From NCBI GenBank assembly GCA_943373175.1, contig CALSBM010000004.1:15449-79448 (forward strand): 64,000 nt of DNA. Direction: 5' to 3'. Below, piece after piece: positions 1 through 9,068 of this stretch (position 1 is the first letter of the stretch; each line of letters starts with the position of its first letter). The notes beneath the pieces were generated by a model. The model saw nothing but the letters and a program-made list of their open reading frames with translations. It ran no database searches and was not told the origin of the DNA. Source of the stretch: JAIXUI01 sp943373175. GTDB taxonomy: Bacteria; Bacteroidota; Bacteroidia; UBA7662; JAIXUI01. Both the position numbers and the translations under genes were made by a program.

Positions 1-960
1 CTTGCAGGGTTAAAACCAATCCAATTAGGTGCTAAGGAAGGATTAGCCCTGTTGAATGGAACGCAGTTCATGTTAGCTTATGCATGTTGGTGCTTAATGG
101 AAGCAGACCATCTAATGCATTGGGCAGATTTTCTCGCTGCTGCATCCTTAGATGCGTTCGATGGTAAAATAGAGCCTTTTCGTCCCGAGTTGCATAGAAT
201 CAGGCCTCATCCAGGGCAACAGCTTTGTGCAACTAAGGTTTTGAGTTGGTTAGAAGGAAGTGAAATTCAAAAACAGGTAAAGGTTAATGTTCAGGATCCG
301 TATTCGTTCCGTTGTGTCCCTCAGGTTCATGGGGCTAGCAGGCAAGTACTGGAACATGCGCGTCAAGTTGTAACCATCGAACTTAACTCCGTTACCGATA
401 ATCCCAATGTATTTCCAAACGAAGATGCCATTCTTTCTGGAGGCAACTTTCATGGACAACCATTGGCCTTGGTGATGGATTATCTCGCTATTGGCTTACA
501 TGAACTCGGACACATCAGCGAGCGTAGGGTATATAAGCTTATTAGTGGCGAGCGTAATCTTCCTTCATTTCTAGTATCAAATCCAGGACTTAACTCTGGA
601 CTTATGATTCCTCAGTACACGGCTGCCTCTATTGTCAGTCAGAATAAACAACTTTGTACTCCCGCTTCCGTTGACAGCATTCCATCGTCTAATGGTCAAG
701 AAGATCATGTAAGCATGGGGGCTAACGCCGCAACCAAACTATTTCGGATTTTAGATAATCTTTATAGTCTGTTTTCCATTGAAATGCTCAATACAAGTCA
801 AGCTTTGTATTTCCGGGAACCATTAAATAGTTCTCTATCCATTGTAAAAGTCATCAATGCGTGGAGAAACAAAGTGCCACTTGTTGAGGTTGACAGAATA
901 TTCGCAAACGATATAGCAGAAGGCCGTGCTTTCATCCAAGAATACCAACCCCAACCTTAG
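1..960 (+). CDS. hutH: Histidine ammonia-lyase, 5'-truncated by window edge
   Basis: Deaminates L-histidine to trans-urocanate, the first step of histidine degradation; cytosolic. The reading frame is open from base 1 and the first residues (LAGLKPIQLGAKEGLALLNG) match the family region just after the MIO cofactor loop, so the start codon and the Ala-Ser-Gly MIO triad lie upstream of the window. Visible family signatures are NGTQFM, TDNPNVF, the GGNFHGQPLA segment and the SxxGQEDHVSMG segment near the C-terminus. A TTG at 52 can be read as a start but lies inside the conserved core. About 319 residues are present of the usual ~500. The last 35 bases overlap the following PAP2 gene, so the two are probably co-transcribed. 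Assignment to HutH rather than another aromatic amino-acid lyase is likely but rests on the C-terminal part only. Confidence 0.92.
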   Translation, partial: LAGLKPIQLGAKEGLALLNGTQFMLAYACWCLMEADHLMHWADFLAAASLDAFDGKIEPFRPELHRIRPHPGQQLCATKVLSWLEGSEIQKQVKVNVQDPYSFRCVPQVHGASRQVLEHARQVVTIELNSVTDNPNVFPNEDAILSGGNFHGQPLALVMDYLAIGLHELGHISERRVYKLISGERNLPSFLVSNPGLNSGLMIPQYTAASIVSQNKQLCTPASVDSIPSSNGQEDHVSMGANAATKLFRILDNLYSLFSIEMLNTSQALYFREPLNSSLSIVKVINAWRNKVPLVEVDRIFANDIAEGRAFIQEYQPQP

Positions 961-1585
961 GATTCAACAAATCCGATCCGTTTATAGCAAAGCTGGATTT
1001 TGGGTACCCGCGTTAGTTTTTTTACTAACTGGTTGGGTATTGATTTTCACCCTTCCTAAAGAAGTGAGTTTTCGCTGGCTTACGCATAATCATTCCCCTT
1101 GGTTGGATGTGGCTATGCGTAACCTTACCTACCTCGGCGATGGTCTAATGTTGGTGTTGACGGTTCTAATTTTTCTTGGGATAGACAAATCGAAGTCTTG
1201 GCGAATTGCACTTGCCGGAATTTTCACTTCCATTGTAGTTCAATCGCTCAAACATGGCCCCTTTAATCAGGTCGCAAGACCTTCTCTTCACTTCAGTCAA
1301 ATAGGTGAAGCCATAAGGGCTATTCCCGGAGTTGAACAACATGCCATGAATAGTTTCCCATCTGGACACGCTGCATCGGCATTTGCCTTGTTTTGGATGT
1401 TGACTTTACTCAATACCCGCAAGCGATACGCATTTCCCTTTTTCATGCTCGCACTCACGGCAGCTTTTTCCAGGGTTTACCTCGGTCAACACTTTTTCAA
1501 TGATATAGTAGCAGGTGCAACTATTGGAATGGCGGTATCGAGTTTCGTTTTCTGGCTGTGGCCTGTTAAAATTGAAAGTAAATAA
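926..1585 (+). CDS. PAP2-family membrane phosphatase
   Basis: A 219-residue integral membrane protein of the type-2 phosphatidic acid phosphatase family, which removes phosphate from lipid phosphates such as phosphatidic acid or undecaprenyl diphosphate at the membrane surface. The three family motifs are present: a Lys/RP motif (K then RPSLHF, with eight residues between K and RP), PSGHA near residue 147, and SRVYLGQH followed by ND near residue 190. About five hydrophobic segments are visible. The only suitable start is GTG at 926, inside the end of hutH, giving a 35-base overlap. The 3' end overlaps the convergent MBOAT gene by 20 bases. The substrate cannot be told from the sequence. Confidence 0.85.
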   Translation: MLSSKNTNPNLRIQQIRSVYSKAGFWVPALVFLLTGWVLIFTLPKEVSFRWLTHNHSPWLDVAMRNLTYLGDGLMLVLTVLIFLGIDKSKSWRIALAGIFTSIVVQSLKHGPFNQVARPSLHFSQIGEAIRAIPGVEQHAMNSFPSGHAASAFALFWMLTLLNTRKRYAFPFFMLALTAAFSRVYLGQHFFNDIVAGATIGMAVSSFVFWLWPVKIESK

Positions 1586-3044
1586 ACGGCTGAATGTCCG
1601 ATGATTTAGTTTGAATAACTAACCAAATTACCAGGCCGAGTGCAAATCCATGAACCCATAATGGCCATGATTTCTCCTGATTTGAACGAGCTTTTATTGT
1701 TTTTGCAGGTAGAAAATGTAAGCCTATAGCCAGCAGCAGCATAGCAGCAACAACCGGAAAACCATTTATCCATTGAATCAGAATTTCTGGGTGAAAAGAA
1801 CTGGCTATTTGACGAAGTTGGCTAATTGCGGTATCGAAATCAGGAATTCGGAAGAATATCCAGCAAAAACACACAAAATGGAAGGTAAGAAACCAAGAGA
1901 AAAATCTAAGGATAACAGCGGTTTTACCACCCGATTCATTTGAAATACGGACTTTTTTATCCACAATCAATGCTGCACCATGTAGCCCTCCCCAAAGCAT
2001 AAAGTTCCAACTTGCACCATGCCACAATCCGCCTAACAGCATGGTAATCATAAGGTTTAAGTTTTGCCTCCATTGCGAACACCGATTTCCTCCTAATGGA
2101 ATGTATAAGTAATCCCTCAGCCAGGTTGAAAGTGAAATATGCCAGCGTCGCCAAAAGTCGGTGATGTTGAGGCTTTGGTAGGGCTGAAGAAAGTTATCGG
2201 TTAGGCGGAAACCGAAAAGTAATGCTATGCCTATAGCCATATCGCTGTATCCGGAGAAATCACAGAAAATCTGCATGGCATAGCCATAGACTGCTAGTAA
2301 ATTTTCCACACCCGAAAACTGCATAGGGCTATCCATTACCCTGTCAACAAAATTTATGGAGATGTAATCGGAGATAACTGCTTTCTTGATAAGCCCCAGG
2401 GTAATCAAAGAAAATGCAGTAGCAGCTTCTGATTTTTTTAACGGTTCAAACTGCCTGACCTGGGGTAGGATATCGGCTGCTCGCACTATTGGTCCTGCAA
2501 CAAGACGAGGGAAAAACGTCACGAAAAAGGCAAAATCGAGAAAATCGTGGGATTCTCTTTTTACTTCACCTCTATAAAGATCAACTATATAACTAATGGA
2601 TTCGAAGGTGAAAAATGAAATACCAACAGGCAAAATCCAGTTCAGCTTAAGAAAATGTGCTCCGGTAAGATCACTCCATAAAGCACCAAACAAATTGAAA
2701 TACTTAAAAAGAGCGAGTAAGCCTAAATCCCCAACTAAAGCGATTATCATGATTGTTTTCGCTTTCTTTTTACTTTTCTCGCTACTAATGGCTCCACCCA
2801 TCCACCAGTTAAATAATCCATTGGCCAGTAACAATAGCCAGTAAATTCCGCTGGACTTGTAGTAAAAAAAGAGAGAAAACAGCACTATCCACGTTATGGC
2901 TGCTTTTCGTTTTACTGAAAGAAGAATATAAATGCCATAAACAAGGGGAAAAAGTAACAAAAACAAACCAGTATTGAACATCAACGGTTGTTTCGGAGCA
3001 TAATACAACAACCGAAGTACTGCTTGCCAATCAATCACGGGCAT
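1566..3044 (-). CDS. MBOAT-family membrane O-acyltransferase (AlgI/DltB-like)
   Basis: A polytopic membrane protein (about 492 residues) of the MBOAT family, which passes acyl groups across the membrane to an extracytoplasmic acceptor. Family marks are the FRLTDNFLQPYQS and DFWRRWHISLSTWLRDY blocks and the GLWHGASWNF segment, whose His is the usual catalytic residue (near residue 340), with a second His in GGLHGA. The ATG at 3044 is preferred over an upstream in-frame start at 3104: it overlaps the end of the preceding SGNH gene by 14 bases and starts a typical AlgI N-terminus (PKQPLMFNTGLFLLLFPLVY). The neighbours are two exported SGNH hydrolases, an arrangement known from alginate and peptidoglycan O-acetylation (AlgI/AlgJ/AlgX, PatA/PatB), so O-acetylation of a surface polymer is inferred. 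Confidence 0.9.
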   Translation of the reverse strand: MPVIDWQAVLRLLYYAPKQPLMFNTGLFLLLFPLVYGIYILLSVKRKAAITWIVLFSLFFYYKSSGIYWLLLLANGLFNWWMGGAISSEKSKKKAKTIMIIALVGDLGLLALFKYFNLFGALWSDLTGAHFLKLNWILPVGISFFTFESISYIVDLYRGEVKRESHDFLDFAFFVTFFPRLVAGPIVRAADILPQVRQFEPLKKSEAATAFSLITLGLIKKAVISDYISINFVDRVMDSPMQFSGVENLLAVYGYAMQIFCDFSGYSDMAIGIALLFGFRLTDNFLQPYQSLNITDFWRRWHISLSTWLRDYLYIPLGGNRCSQWRQNLNLMITMLLGGLWHGASWNFMLWGGLHGAALIVDKKVRISNESGGKTAVILRFFSWFLTFHFVCFCWIFFRIPDFDTAISQLRQIASSFHPEILIQWINGFPVVAAMLLLAIGLHFLPAKTIKARSNQEKSWPLWVHGFALGLVIWLVIQTKSSDIQPFIYFQF

Positions 3045-4371
3045 CAGGATAAAGAGACGATAGCAGTGCTTCATAGAGCATCTCTGCCTGTAAAGCGTAG
3101 CCACTTGTTGTAAGATGGACTCTGTCGGATTGCATTAGCCCCCGTTTTACCCAAGAAACTCTTGAACCGGGGCCTCCCATTACTCTACGAAAATCCCAGT
3201 ACGCAAAGCCGATAACTTCTGCTTTTTGCTTCAATACCTCAATGGCGGCTTTCTGTGCTGGTAAATCAGCCGGAATTCCTGATTGGCGACGTGTCTTTTT
3301 CCGAGGGCCAGGGCCAAAATCAGGCGGAAATGTAAAAAGCAAGGCGGCTCTGGGATGCACCTCCCTGATTTTACAACACAAACTGTCTATTTCCTGAGAA
3401 AAACGTGCTGCATCGAAATCTGGTTGATAGCTGTCGTTAGTGCCCAGGGAGATAATTACAAGGTCTGGTTGCAAAGCCTTGGTATGTATTAACCATTTTT
3501 CTGCAATATTGACATGATCAACTCTGGCTCCATTAACTCCTGTTGCATGGTATCGGATTCCCTTGTCATGACTATTCAACAAATTCAAACCAAACAAACT
3601 AAGCTTACACGATTCATTCTTCGATTCCAATTTCAGTTTCCTTACCGGATAATTCCATTGAAAAGTTTTAGTATCGTATTCACTTCCATACAGCAATTTG
3701 GCTTCGAGACCATTTTCGTCTGTTAGTTTTATTCCGCACCCATTAGAAAACACCTGAACTTGAGTGAAGCTATCTTCTAAAGCTCGAGTTTCGCACCAGA
3801 GGGAGAAATTAGTACCCGAAGATTCTAAGGTAATTCCACTGATGCCAATCGGTTGAGGTTTTTCAGGATGTACCATTCTTTTTGCTAACCAGTTCTGGTC
3901 GGAACCGGAACGTAAATCATACGGTTCGTTAGTTCCGGCAACTCGATAAGGAAAAATAAGTCCTCGACCAGCATGACCAAATTGCTGTTGCAACTTTCGC
4001 CTCAAAGTTCCGGTAAACAAATCAGCCTGTATATGGCTATCTCCTAAATGAAGGATGTTGATGATTTCCTTTTTTCCTGATTCTAAGGAATCCAGTTTTA
4101 TTAGAAAATTGACAAGGTAGCGGTCGTTTTCAATGGCATTGTATCCTTTAAACTTCTGTTCTGTACCCTTCCAATGCCGAGACGGGTCGTTTCTTAACCG
4201 AAAAGGCACTCTCCTGACTCGCTTACCCCTTTTACCTTTCAGCTTTTTTCTCCCAGATTTACGAGCAACACTATGGCTTTTCCCTTTTTTCTTCCTCGCA
4301 GCATACGCTGAATGGTTAGTGCTAGAAAGAAAAAATCCGATTATAATCAGTAGAACTATGCGAAATCTCAT
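3031..4371 (-). CDS. Exported SGNH/GDSL-family hydrolase or acetyltransferase
   Basis: A 446-residue protein with an N-terminal signal peptide (about residues 1-24, ending SAYAA), then a very basic Lys/Arg-rich stretch (about 25-55), then an SGNH domain. Catalytic blocks are visible: GDSHIQAD with Ser112, SLGTND in the middle of the domain (block III Asn), and DRVH with Asp416 and His419. The family includes esterases and also the periplasmic O-acetyltransferases that work with MBOAT proteins. Its stop codon overlaps the start of the MBOAT gene, and its own start overlaps the stop of the other SGNH gene in an ATGA junction, so the three are almost certainly translated from one mRNA. The basic linker could bind an acidic polymer or nucleic acid; that is speculation. 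Confidence 0.82.
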   Translation of the reverse strand: MRFRIVLLIIIGFFLSSTNHSAYAARKKKGKSHSVARKSGRKKLKGKRGKRVRRVPFRLRNDPSRHWKGTEQKFKGYNAIENDRYLVNFLIKLDSLESGKKEIINILHLGDSHIQADLFTGTLRRKLQQQFGHAGRGLIFPYRVAGTNEPYDLRSGSDQNWLAKRMVHPEKPQPIGISGITLESSGTNFSLWCETRALEDSFTQVQVFSNGCGIKLTDENGLEAKLLYGSEYDTKTFQWNYPVRKLKLESKNESCKLSLFGLNLLNSHDKGIRYHATGVNGARVDHVNIAEKWLIHTKALQPDLVIISLGTNDSYQPDFDAARFSQEIDSLCCKIREVHPRAALLFTFPPDFGPGPRKKTRRQSGIPADLPAQKAAIEVLKQKAEVIGFAYWDFRRVMGGPGSRVSWVKRGLMQSDRVHLTTSGYALQAEMLYEALLSSLYPDARD

Positions 4372-5780
4372 GGAATTTGAACTGCAGGTTTAAGTGCTGT
4401 CTGAAGTGCTGTTTCGAGCATTGAAGCAACTTTTTTTGCCCCTGCCGGGCTTAAGTGGGTGTAATCCTTGGCAAGAAGTGGAGGCGTTTGGGCAATCCAG
4501 TCTAAGGCAGCATTTTCTCCACCCATCGCATGAAACAAGCTCCAAAAGCATACTTTTTCTTCCATGGCGATTTTTCTTTGAATACCAACAATGTGAGGAA
4601 TGCTTGGATCGGTGCGGTACTCACCATCAATTTTTGCACTTTTATCTCCAACTCCTATTATCAAAATAGTAGTTGAAGGAAACAGTTTTTTTAAATGTCG
4701 GATTGCTCTGCGCAACCCTACTTCGTACCAATGTAAGGAAGTAAGTTCAGGATTAGCCACATTCAATCCGTACTGTAAAACAAGGCATTGATAGGGAAGG
4801 TAGCGGGCGAACTGCTTAGTTAAGCCAACATTCAATTGTGCTAATGGTAAACCACTGTTCCCTCTTAGGCTTAAATTGTCGAGAATCACCCCTTCTTCAC
4901 TTTCAAAACTCAATCCGTAAACTTCATCCTTAGTATTGATTGGCCATTGGAGATTAATGACTCTGCCGTTGCCTAAACCGAACCGTTGCAAATTAGCCGT
5001 ACTATCTACTTCAATCTCCCGATTACTAACAGTTAATGTATGTGCAGTTTGTCTGTTTCGCAGAAACAAGCTTACATTAACCGGAGTCCCTTTTTGTTGG
5101 TATCGTACCCAAGAAGGTTTTTCACTGGAAGGGATGCCTAATGTTCCTCCCCAGCCCATAGAGAACGCTGGTTTTTTTGGAGACATCCAGGTATAGGAGC
5201 TCCAGTTTTCAGAAAACTTATGGCTAATGGTTATTCTATATCCTGCAACCGGGCTTGTAATGGGTACCCAGCCAATACCACCACCGCCATACGTTCGTTG
5301 AAAATAACGACGTAAATCTTGTGTGACCAAATCACCCTCGATAGCACTATCTCCCCAATAACCGATTCTTAGCTTTTTACTTCCAACGCGCTGTTTTACT
5401 GAGTCTAACGCATTAGCTAAAAAACGAAAATTGGGAAGTGAATCTCCAAAATCCTCAATAGGAACAGGCCCTTTGGGATACTCGTGTAACACTATGTTGG
5501 GTAGTCCCAAAAGAGCCAAAGTATCCGATTCCTCTTCATTCAAAATAGAATCCGACACTTTTACTTCAAGAGTTGAATTAACTTGTTTAAGCTTTTTTCG
5601 ATTATTCGATTTTTTTGTAGGGGTATGGAAAACATCTGAGAACAGACTGTAAGACTTTATTTTGACACCCAAAGCAGCACTTTCAGACAAAAAGGATCCA
5701 GCCCAAGCAACAGCTACTGCAAGACAAAGCGTCGCCCACAGCGGCCAAAAGGTTACTGTCTTACTTTTTTTCTCGCCCAT
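4368..5780 (-). CDS. Membrane-anchored SGNH/GDSL-family protein
   Basis: A 470-residue protein with one N-terminal membrane segment (about residues 9-30) that reads as an uncleaved anchor, a low-complexity linker, and an SGNH-like domain. Visible are GDSAIEGDL with Ser145, LQYGLNVANP in the position of the block III GxND (the Asn is there but the motif is degenerate), and DYTH with Asp439 and His442. It resembles its downstream neighbour in plan but not closely in sequence. The 4-base overlap with that gene and the 5-base gap to the upstream gene place it in the O-acetylation group. It may be the transferase while the partner is an esterase, or the reverse; the sequence does not decide. Confidence 0.75.
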   Translation of the reverse strand: MGEKKSKTVTFWPLWATLCLAVAVAWAGSFLSESAALGVKIKSYSLFSDVFHTPTKKSNNRKKLKQVNSTLEVKVSDSILNEEESDTLALLGLPNIVLHEYPKGPVPIEDFGDSLPNFRFLANALDSVKQRVGSKKLRIGYWGDSAIEGDLVTQDLRRYFQRTYGGGGIGWVPITSPVAGYRITISHKFSENWSSYTWMSPKKPAFSMGWGGTLGIPSSEKPSWVRYQQKGTPVNVSLFLRNRQTAHTLTVSNREIEVDSTANLQRFGLGNGRVINLQWPINTKDEVYGLSFESEEGVILDNLSLRGNSGLPLAQLNVGLTKQFARYLPYQCLVLQYGLNVANPELTSLHWYEVGLRRAIRHLKKLFPSTTILIIGVGDKSAKIDGEYRTDPSIPHIVGIQRKIAMEEKVCFWSLFHAMGGENAALDWIAQTPPLLAKDYTHLSPAGAKKVASMLETALQTALKPAVQIP

Positions 5781-5785
5781 AATGC

Positions 5786-6550
5786 TTACCGAACTTCCAG
5801 TGCTATACGTTCACTGATTATTGGCAAAGTATGATTTAAGATTTCCCCTAAATCATTAGAATTGGAAGGGTACAACATTCTTACAACATCACCTCCCATA
5901 GATTTACCTTCATCATTAACCACGGTAAAATGAACAGCCAATTCTCTTTGATAGATGCCAGCAGCTTTATCGAGGCATAAATCTGCCCTAGTTTTCAGCT
6001 CAAACATGGAAAGAAAAACAATTCTGTCGCATTGAAATGTTTCTTTCAGGTAAGGCATAAGGTTAGGATTGGTAATGTAAGCCTCGTAATACCGGGTAGT
6101 TTTATCATTCGGTAACACTTTATCGTCTTTCACTAATCCTTCCTGTTTCGGTTCTTTTTTTCGAAAAAGATTTTTAACACTTAACCTAGAGTGTTGATCG
6201 GCATCCTGATTAAGCTTTCCTGAGCCAGAATACACAAATCGAAATCCTAATGAATTGTATATCCTTCTCAAATCCTCGTTAGTTTCCGCAGTTTGGTTAC
6301 CGAAATAAAGGCAACTGTCGAAATTGCTAAGCTTTTTTGCAACACTCATGGCTAATTGCTCTCTTATCATAGCCCTCAATCGGGAAGAAGTTAATTCGCT
6401 TCCCTGAGCAATATCCTGATCTGCATCTGAAAAATGCTCATTTGGTTTATACGGAACTACCAACGCATAGCGCTTCTGAGCACTTACTTGAGTTGTTGAG
6501 ATTAATACTAAAACTAGTAGCCAACTCTGAAAAAACTTATTTAAGTACAT
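5786..6550 (-). CDS. Exported protein of unknown function
   Basis: A 254-residue protein with a clear signal peptide (about residues 1-24, cleavage after QVSA). The mature part has no motif I recognise. It contains a charged, Lys/Asp-rich region around residues 105-150 (including NLFRKKEPK) that looks like a flexible insertion, and mixed alpha/beta segments on either side. It sits between rseP and the SGNH/MBOAT group: its start lies 14 bases inside the end of rseP and its stop is 5 bases before the next gene. That spacing suggests co-expression with envelope genes and a periplasmic or outer-membrane role. No function is claimed. Confidence 0.72.
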   Translation of the reverse strand: MYLNKFFQSWLLVLVLISTTQVSAQKRYALVVPYKPNEHFSDADQDIAQGSELTSSRLRAMIREQLAMSVAKKLSNFDSCLYFGNQTAETNEDLRRIYNSLGFRFVYSGSGKLNQDADQHSRLSVKNLFRKKEPKQEGLVKDDKVLPNDKTTRYYEAYITNPNLMPYLKETFQCDRIVFLSMFELKTRADLCLDKAAGIYQRELAVHFTVVNDEGKSMGGDVVRMLYPSNSNDLGEILNHTLPIISERIALEVR

Positions 6551-7865
6551 GCTGCCAGATGTCGTTGCCGAAGATAAACACCATCAGAGCTATCAAGATC
6601 GCCATTCCGGCATACTGAGCAATTAACATGAACTTATCCCCTACTGGTTTGCCTCGAATAATTTCGATTAGCAGAAACAACACATGCCCTCCATCAAGTG
6701 CAGGAATAGGTAAAATGTTCATAAACGCTAACACAATGGAAAGCAATGCTGTAGTCATCCAGAAGCGATACCAATCCCAGACTCCGCCATACATTTTCTT
6801 TGCAATCGCTATCGGGCCACCAAAGCTTTTAGAAGCTGGAATTTCTCCCGAAAATACCCTTCCAAACCCTTTCACATTATCTGTGATGGTTTTCGATGCT
6901 AACCGATAACCGGCTGGTAGGGCTTCTGAAATTCCATATTTTTTTGTTTCGGTTGGAAGTGATTCAATCTTTGGATAAAAGCCAATTGTACCATCCTTGT
7001 TGACAAGTACTTCCAATTGAACGTTCTTGCCTTCACGAATAAGTTGAAGATTAACTTTATTGCCTGCATTTGCTTTTAATCCGGATTGAAGTTGATCAAA
7101 AAACGTGATGGATTGTCCTGCTAACTGGATAATACTATCGCCGTCCATTAAACCGGCATTGGCGGCAGGGCTTCCTTTCATTACTTGCTCTACCGAAAAC
7201 CGTACGCGAGGCATTACAAACAAGCTCTTATCTGATTCTAAAAGCTTGGCTGTAAAGTCGCGAGGAACAACAACATCCACCAGTTCGGAGCCTCTCTTAA
7301 CTGTAATGGTTGTATTCTGCCCAAGTAACACATTGCTTCCAACAATTTCATCGAACCGCTTTACTGGTTCTCCGTTGATTGAAACAAGTACATCGCCGGA
7401 TTTTAAGCCTATTTCCTTGGCAAGTTCTGAAGCATAAATACCATGAGTAAGCTTATCGTTGGGAATATACTTTTCACCATAAAAAATTAGCAAGCAAGTG
7501 AAAATGATAATGCCAAGCAAAGCATTGATAAACACCCCTCCAATCATCACAATCAACCGCTGCCAAGCTGGTTTAGAGCGGAACTCATCTTCCCCAGCAG
7601 GTAGTTTAAGTTGTTCTGTGTCTAAAGACTCATCAACCATCCCGGCAATTTTGACATAACCACCTAAGGGGAGCCAACCTATTCCATACTCTGTTCCTTT
7701 GTAATGAAAGGAAAACAACTTCTTACCCCAAGCATCAAAGAAGAGATAAAACTTCTCTACTTTAATACCGAAGGCTCTTGCAGCCCAAAAATGACCGAAT
7801 TCGTGTAGGGTGACCAATATCGAAAGGCCCAGTATTAACTGGGCAACCATAATTACTATTTCCAT
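6537..7865 (-). CDS. rseP: Site-2 protease RseP
   Basis: Intramembrane zinc metalloprotease of the RseP/SpoIVFB family, which cleaves anti-sigma factors and signal-peptide remnants within the inner membrane. The HExxH motif (HEFGH, residues 21-25) lies in the first membrane segment, and the second metal motif (NILPIPALDGGH, Asp391) lies in the third. Two PDZ domains are visible between them (about 130-200, with GLKSGDVLVSINGEPV, and about 215-290, with GLMDGDSIIQLAG). At 442 residues it matches the usual length. It lies 10 bases downstream of dxr, an order common in Bacteroidota, and overlaps the next gene by 14 bases. Confidence 0.95.
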   Translation of the reverse strand: MEIVIMVAQLILGLSILVTLHEFGHFWAARAFGIKVEKFYLFFDAWGKKLFSFHYKGTEYGIGWLPLGGYVKIAGMVDESLDTEQLKLPAGEDEFRSKPAWQRLIVMIGGVFINALLGIIIFTCLLIFYGEKYIPNDKLTHGIYASELAKEIGLKSGDVLVSINGEPVKRFDEIVGSNVLLGQNTTITVKRGSELVDVVVPRDFTAKLLESDKSLFVMPRVRFSVEQVMKGSPAANAGLMDGDSIIQLAGQSITFFDQLQSGLKANAGNKVNLQLIREGKNVQLEVLVNKDGTIGFYPKIESLPTETKKYGISEALPAGYRLASKTITDNVKGFGRVFSGEIPASKSFGGPIAIAKKMYGGVWDWYRFWMTTALLSIVLAFMNILPIPALDGGHVLFLLIEIIRGKPVGDKFMLIAQYAGMAILIALMVFIFGNDIWQHVLK

Positions 7866-7875
7866 GTAAGGAGCA

Positions 7876-9042
7876 TCAAACGATTAAAGTGCGGGCGAAA
7901 TTACGGGTTTGTGCATCCGCTTCGATAAAATCTTCCAAATACTGAGGAGTTGAGTACGGAATTCGCTGAAGACATTCTTCAACTATACGCTCAATTCCGA
8001 GAAATCTGATTCTTTTTTCCAAAAAGGCTTCAACGGCAATTTCATTCGCAGCATTCAATATACACGGGGCATTGCCTCCTTGTTTCATGGCTTGAATAGC
8101 CAGTCTTAAACAGCCAAACGTTTCGATATCAGGTTGTTGGAATGTAAGCTGAGGGAAGGATGAAAAATCGAAGCGTGGAAAATTGGTTTCTAAGCGATTG
8201 GGGTATGCTAGTGCGTAGAGAATGGGCAATTTCATATCAGGAAGTCCCATTTGTGCTTTAATTGAACCATCGGTGAACTGCACAAAGGAGTGTAAAATAG
8301 ACTGTGGATGAACCACCACTTCTACCTGCTCAGGCTTTAGATTGAAGAGCCACTTAGCTTCTATCACTTCTAGCCCTTTATTCATCAGCGTTGCCGAGTC
8401 AATGGTAATCTTAGCTCCCATAGACCAATTCGGATGCTTCAAAGCTTGCTCTAAACTTACTGCTGCAATTTCGTCCCTAGTTTTTCCTCTGAAAGGACCA
8501 CCAGAAGCTGTCAAAATGATTTTTTCAATAGGATTCTGCCATTCACCCGCCAAGCATTGAAAAATGGCTGAATGTTCTGAATCAACCGGATAGATATTGA
8601 CCCCAAAGTCACGCGCCATTTGGGTTACTAATGAACCTGCTACAACAAGGGTTTCTTTATTGGCAAGTGCAATAATTTTCCCAGATTCGATAGCTTTTAT
8701 AGTTGGTCGTAATCCGGCTGCTCCTACTAAAGCAGTAAGTACAACATCGGTTTCAGTGCTTTGCACTACCTGAAGTACTGCTTCAGCCCCGGCATAAACC
8801 TTCAAAGGCAAATCATCAAGTGCATTTTTTAACTCTTGGTAATGCGCTTCGTTAGCAATTACTACTTTGTCTGGTTGAAAACGCCGGGCTTGTTCAGCAA
8901 GTAACCGCCATGAATTGTTAGCCACTATTGTATCCAAACTAAGGTGTTCGGGATGCGCTTCAATGACTTCTAAGGCTTGTGTGCCTATCGATCCGGTTGA
9001 TCCCAGAATGCAAATGCGCCTTACTGAAGGAGTATTACTCAT
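7876..9042 (-). CDS. dxr: 1-deoxy-D-xylulose 5-phosphate reductoisomerase
   Basis: Converts 1-deoxy-D-xylulose 5-phosphate to 2-C-methyl-D-erythritol 4-phosphate with NADPH, the committed step of the MEP pathway to isoprenoids; cytosolic. The NADPH-binding GSTGSIG is at residues 14-20. Downstream are ALANKETLV, VDSEHSAIFQ with the metal-binding Asp/Glu, TASGGPFRG, the HPNWSMGAKITIDSATLMNK signature and VVHPQSILHSFV. Its 388 residues match the family. It lies between the GH3-family gene (26 bases upstream) and rseP (10 bases downstream). The product feeds undecaprenyl carriers and quinones, in keeping with the envelope genes around it. Confidence 0.97.
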   Translation of the reverse strand: MSNTPSVRRICILGSTGSIGTQALEVIEAHPEHLSLDTIVANNSWRLLAEQARRFQPDKVVIANEAHYQELKNALDDLPLKVYAGAEAVLQVVQSTETDVVLTALVGAAGLRPTIKAIESGKIIALANKETLVVAGSLVTQMARDFGVNIYPVDSEHSAIFQCLAGEWQNPIEKIILTASGGPFRGKTRDEIAAVSLEQALKHPNWSMGAKITIDSATLMNKGLEVIEAKWLFNLKPEQVEVVVHPQSILHSFVQFTDGSIKAQMGLPDMKLPILYALAYPNRLETNFPRFDFSSFPQLTFQQPDIETFGCLRLAIQAMKQGGNAPCILNAANEIAVEAFLEKRIRFLGIERIVEECLQRIPYSTPQYLEDFIEADAQTRNFARTLIV

Positions 9043-9068
9043 TAGAAATAAAGGATAAAATTTCCCCT

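Noticed and set aside
52..54. TTG as the start of hutH
   Set aside because: The frame is open to base 1 and the residues before it are conserved HutH sequence, so the gene is cut by the window edge.
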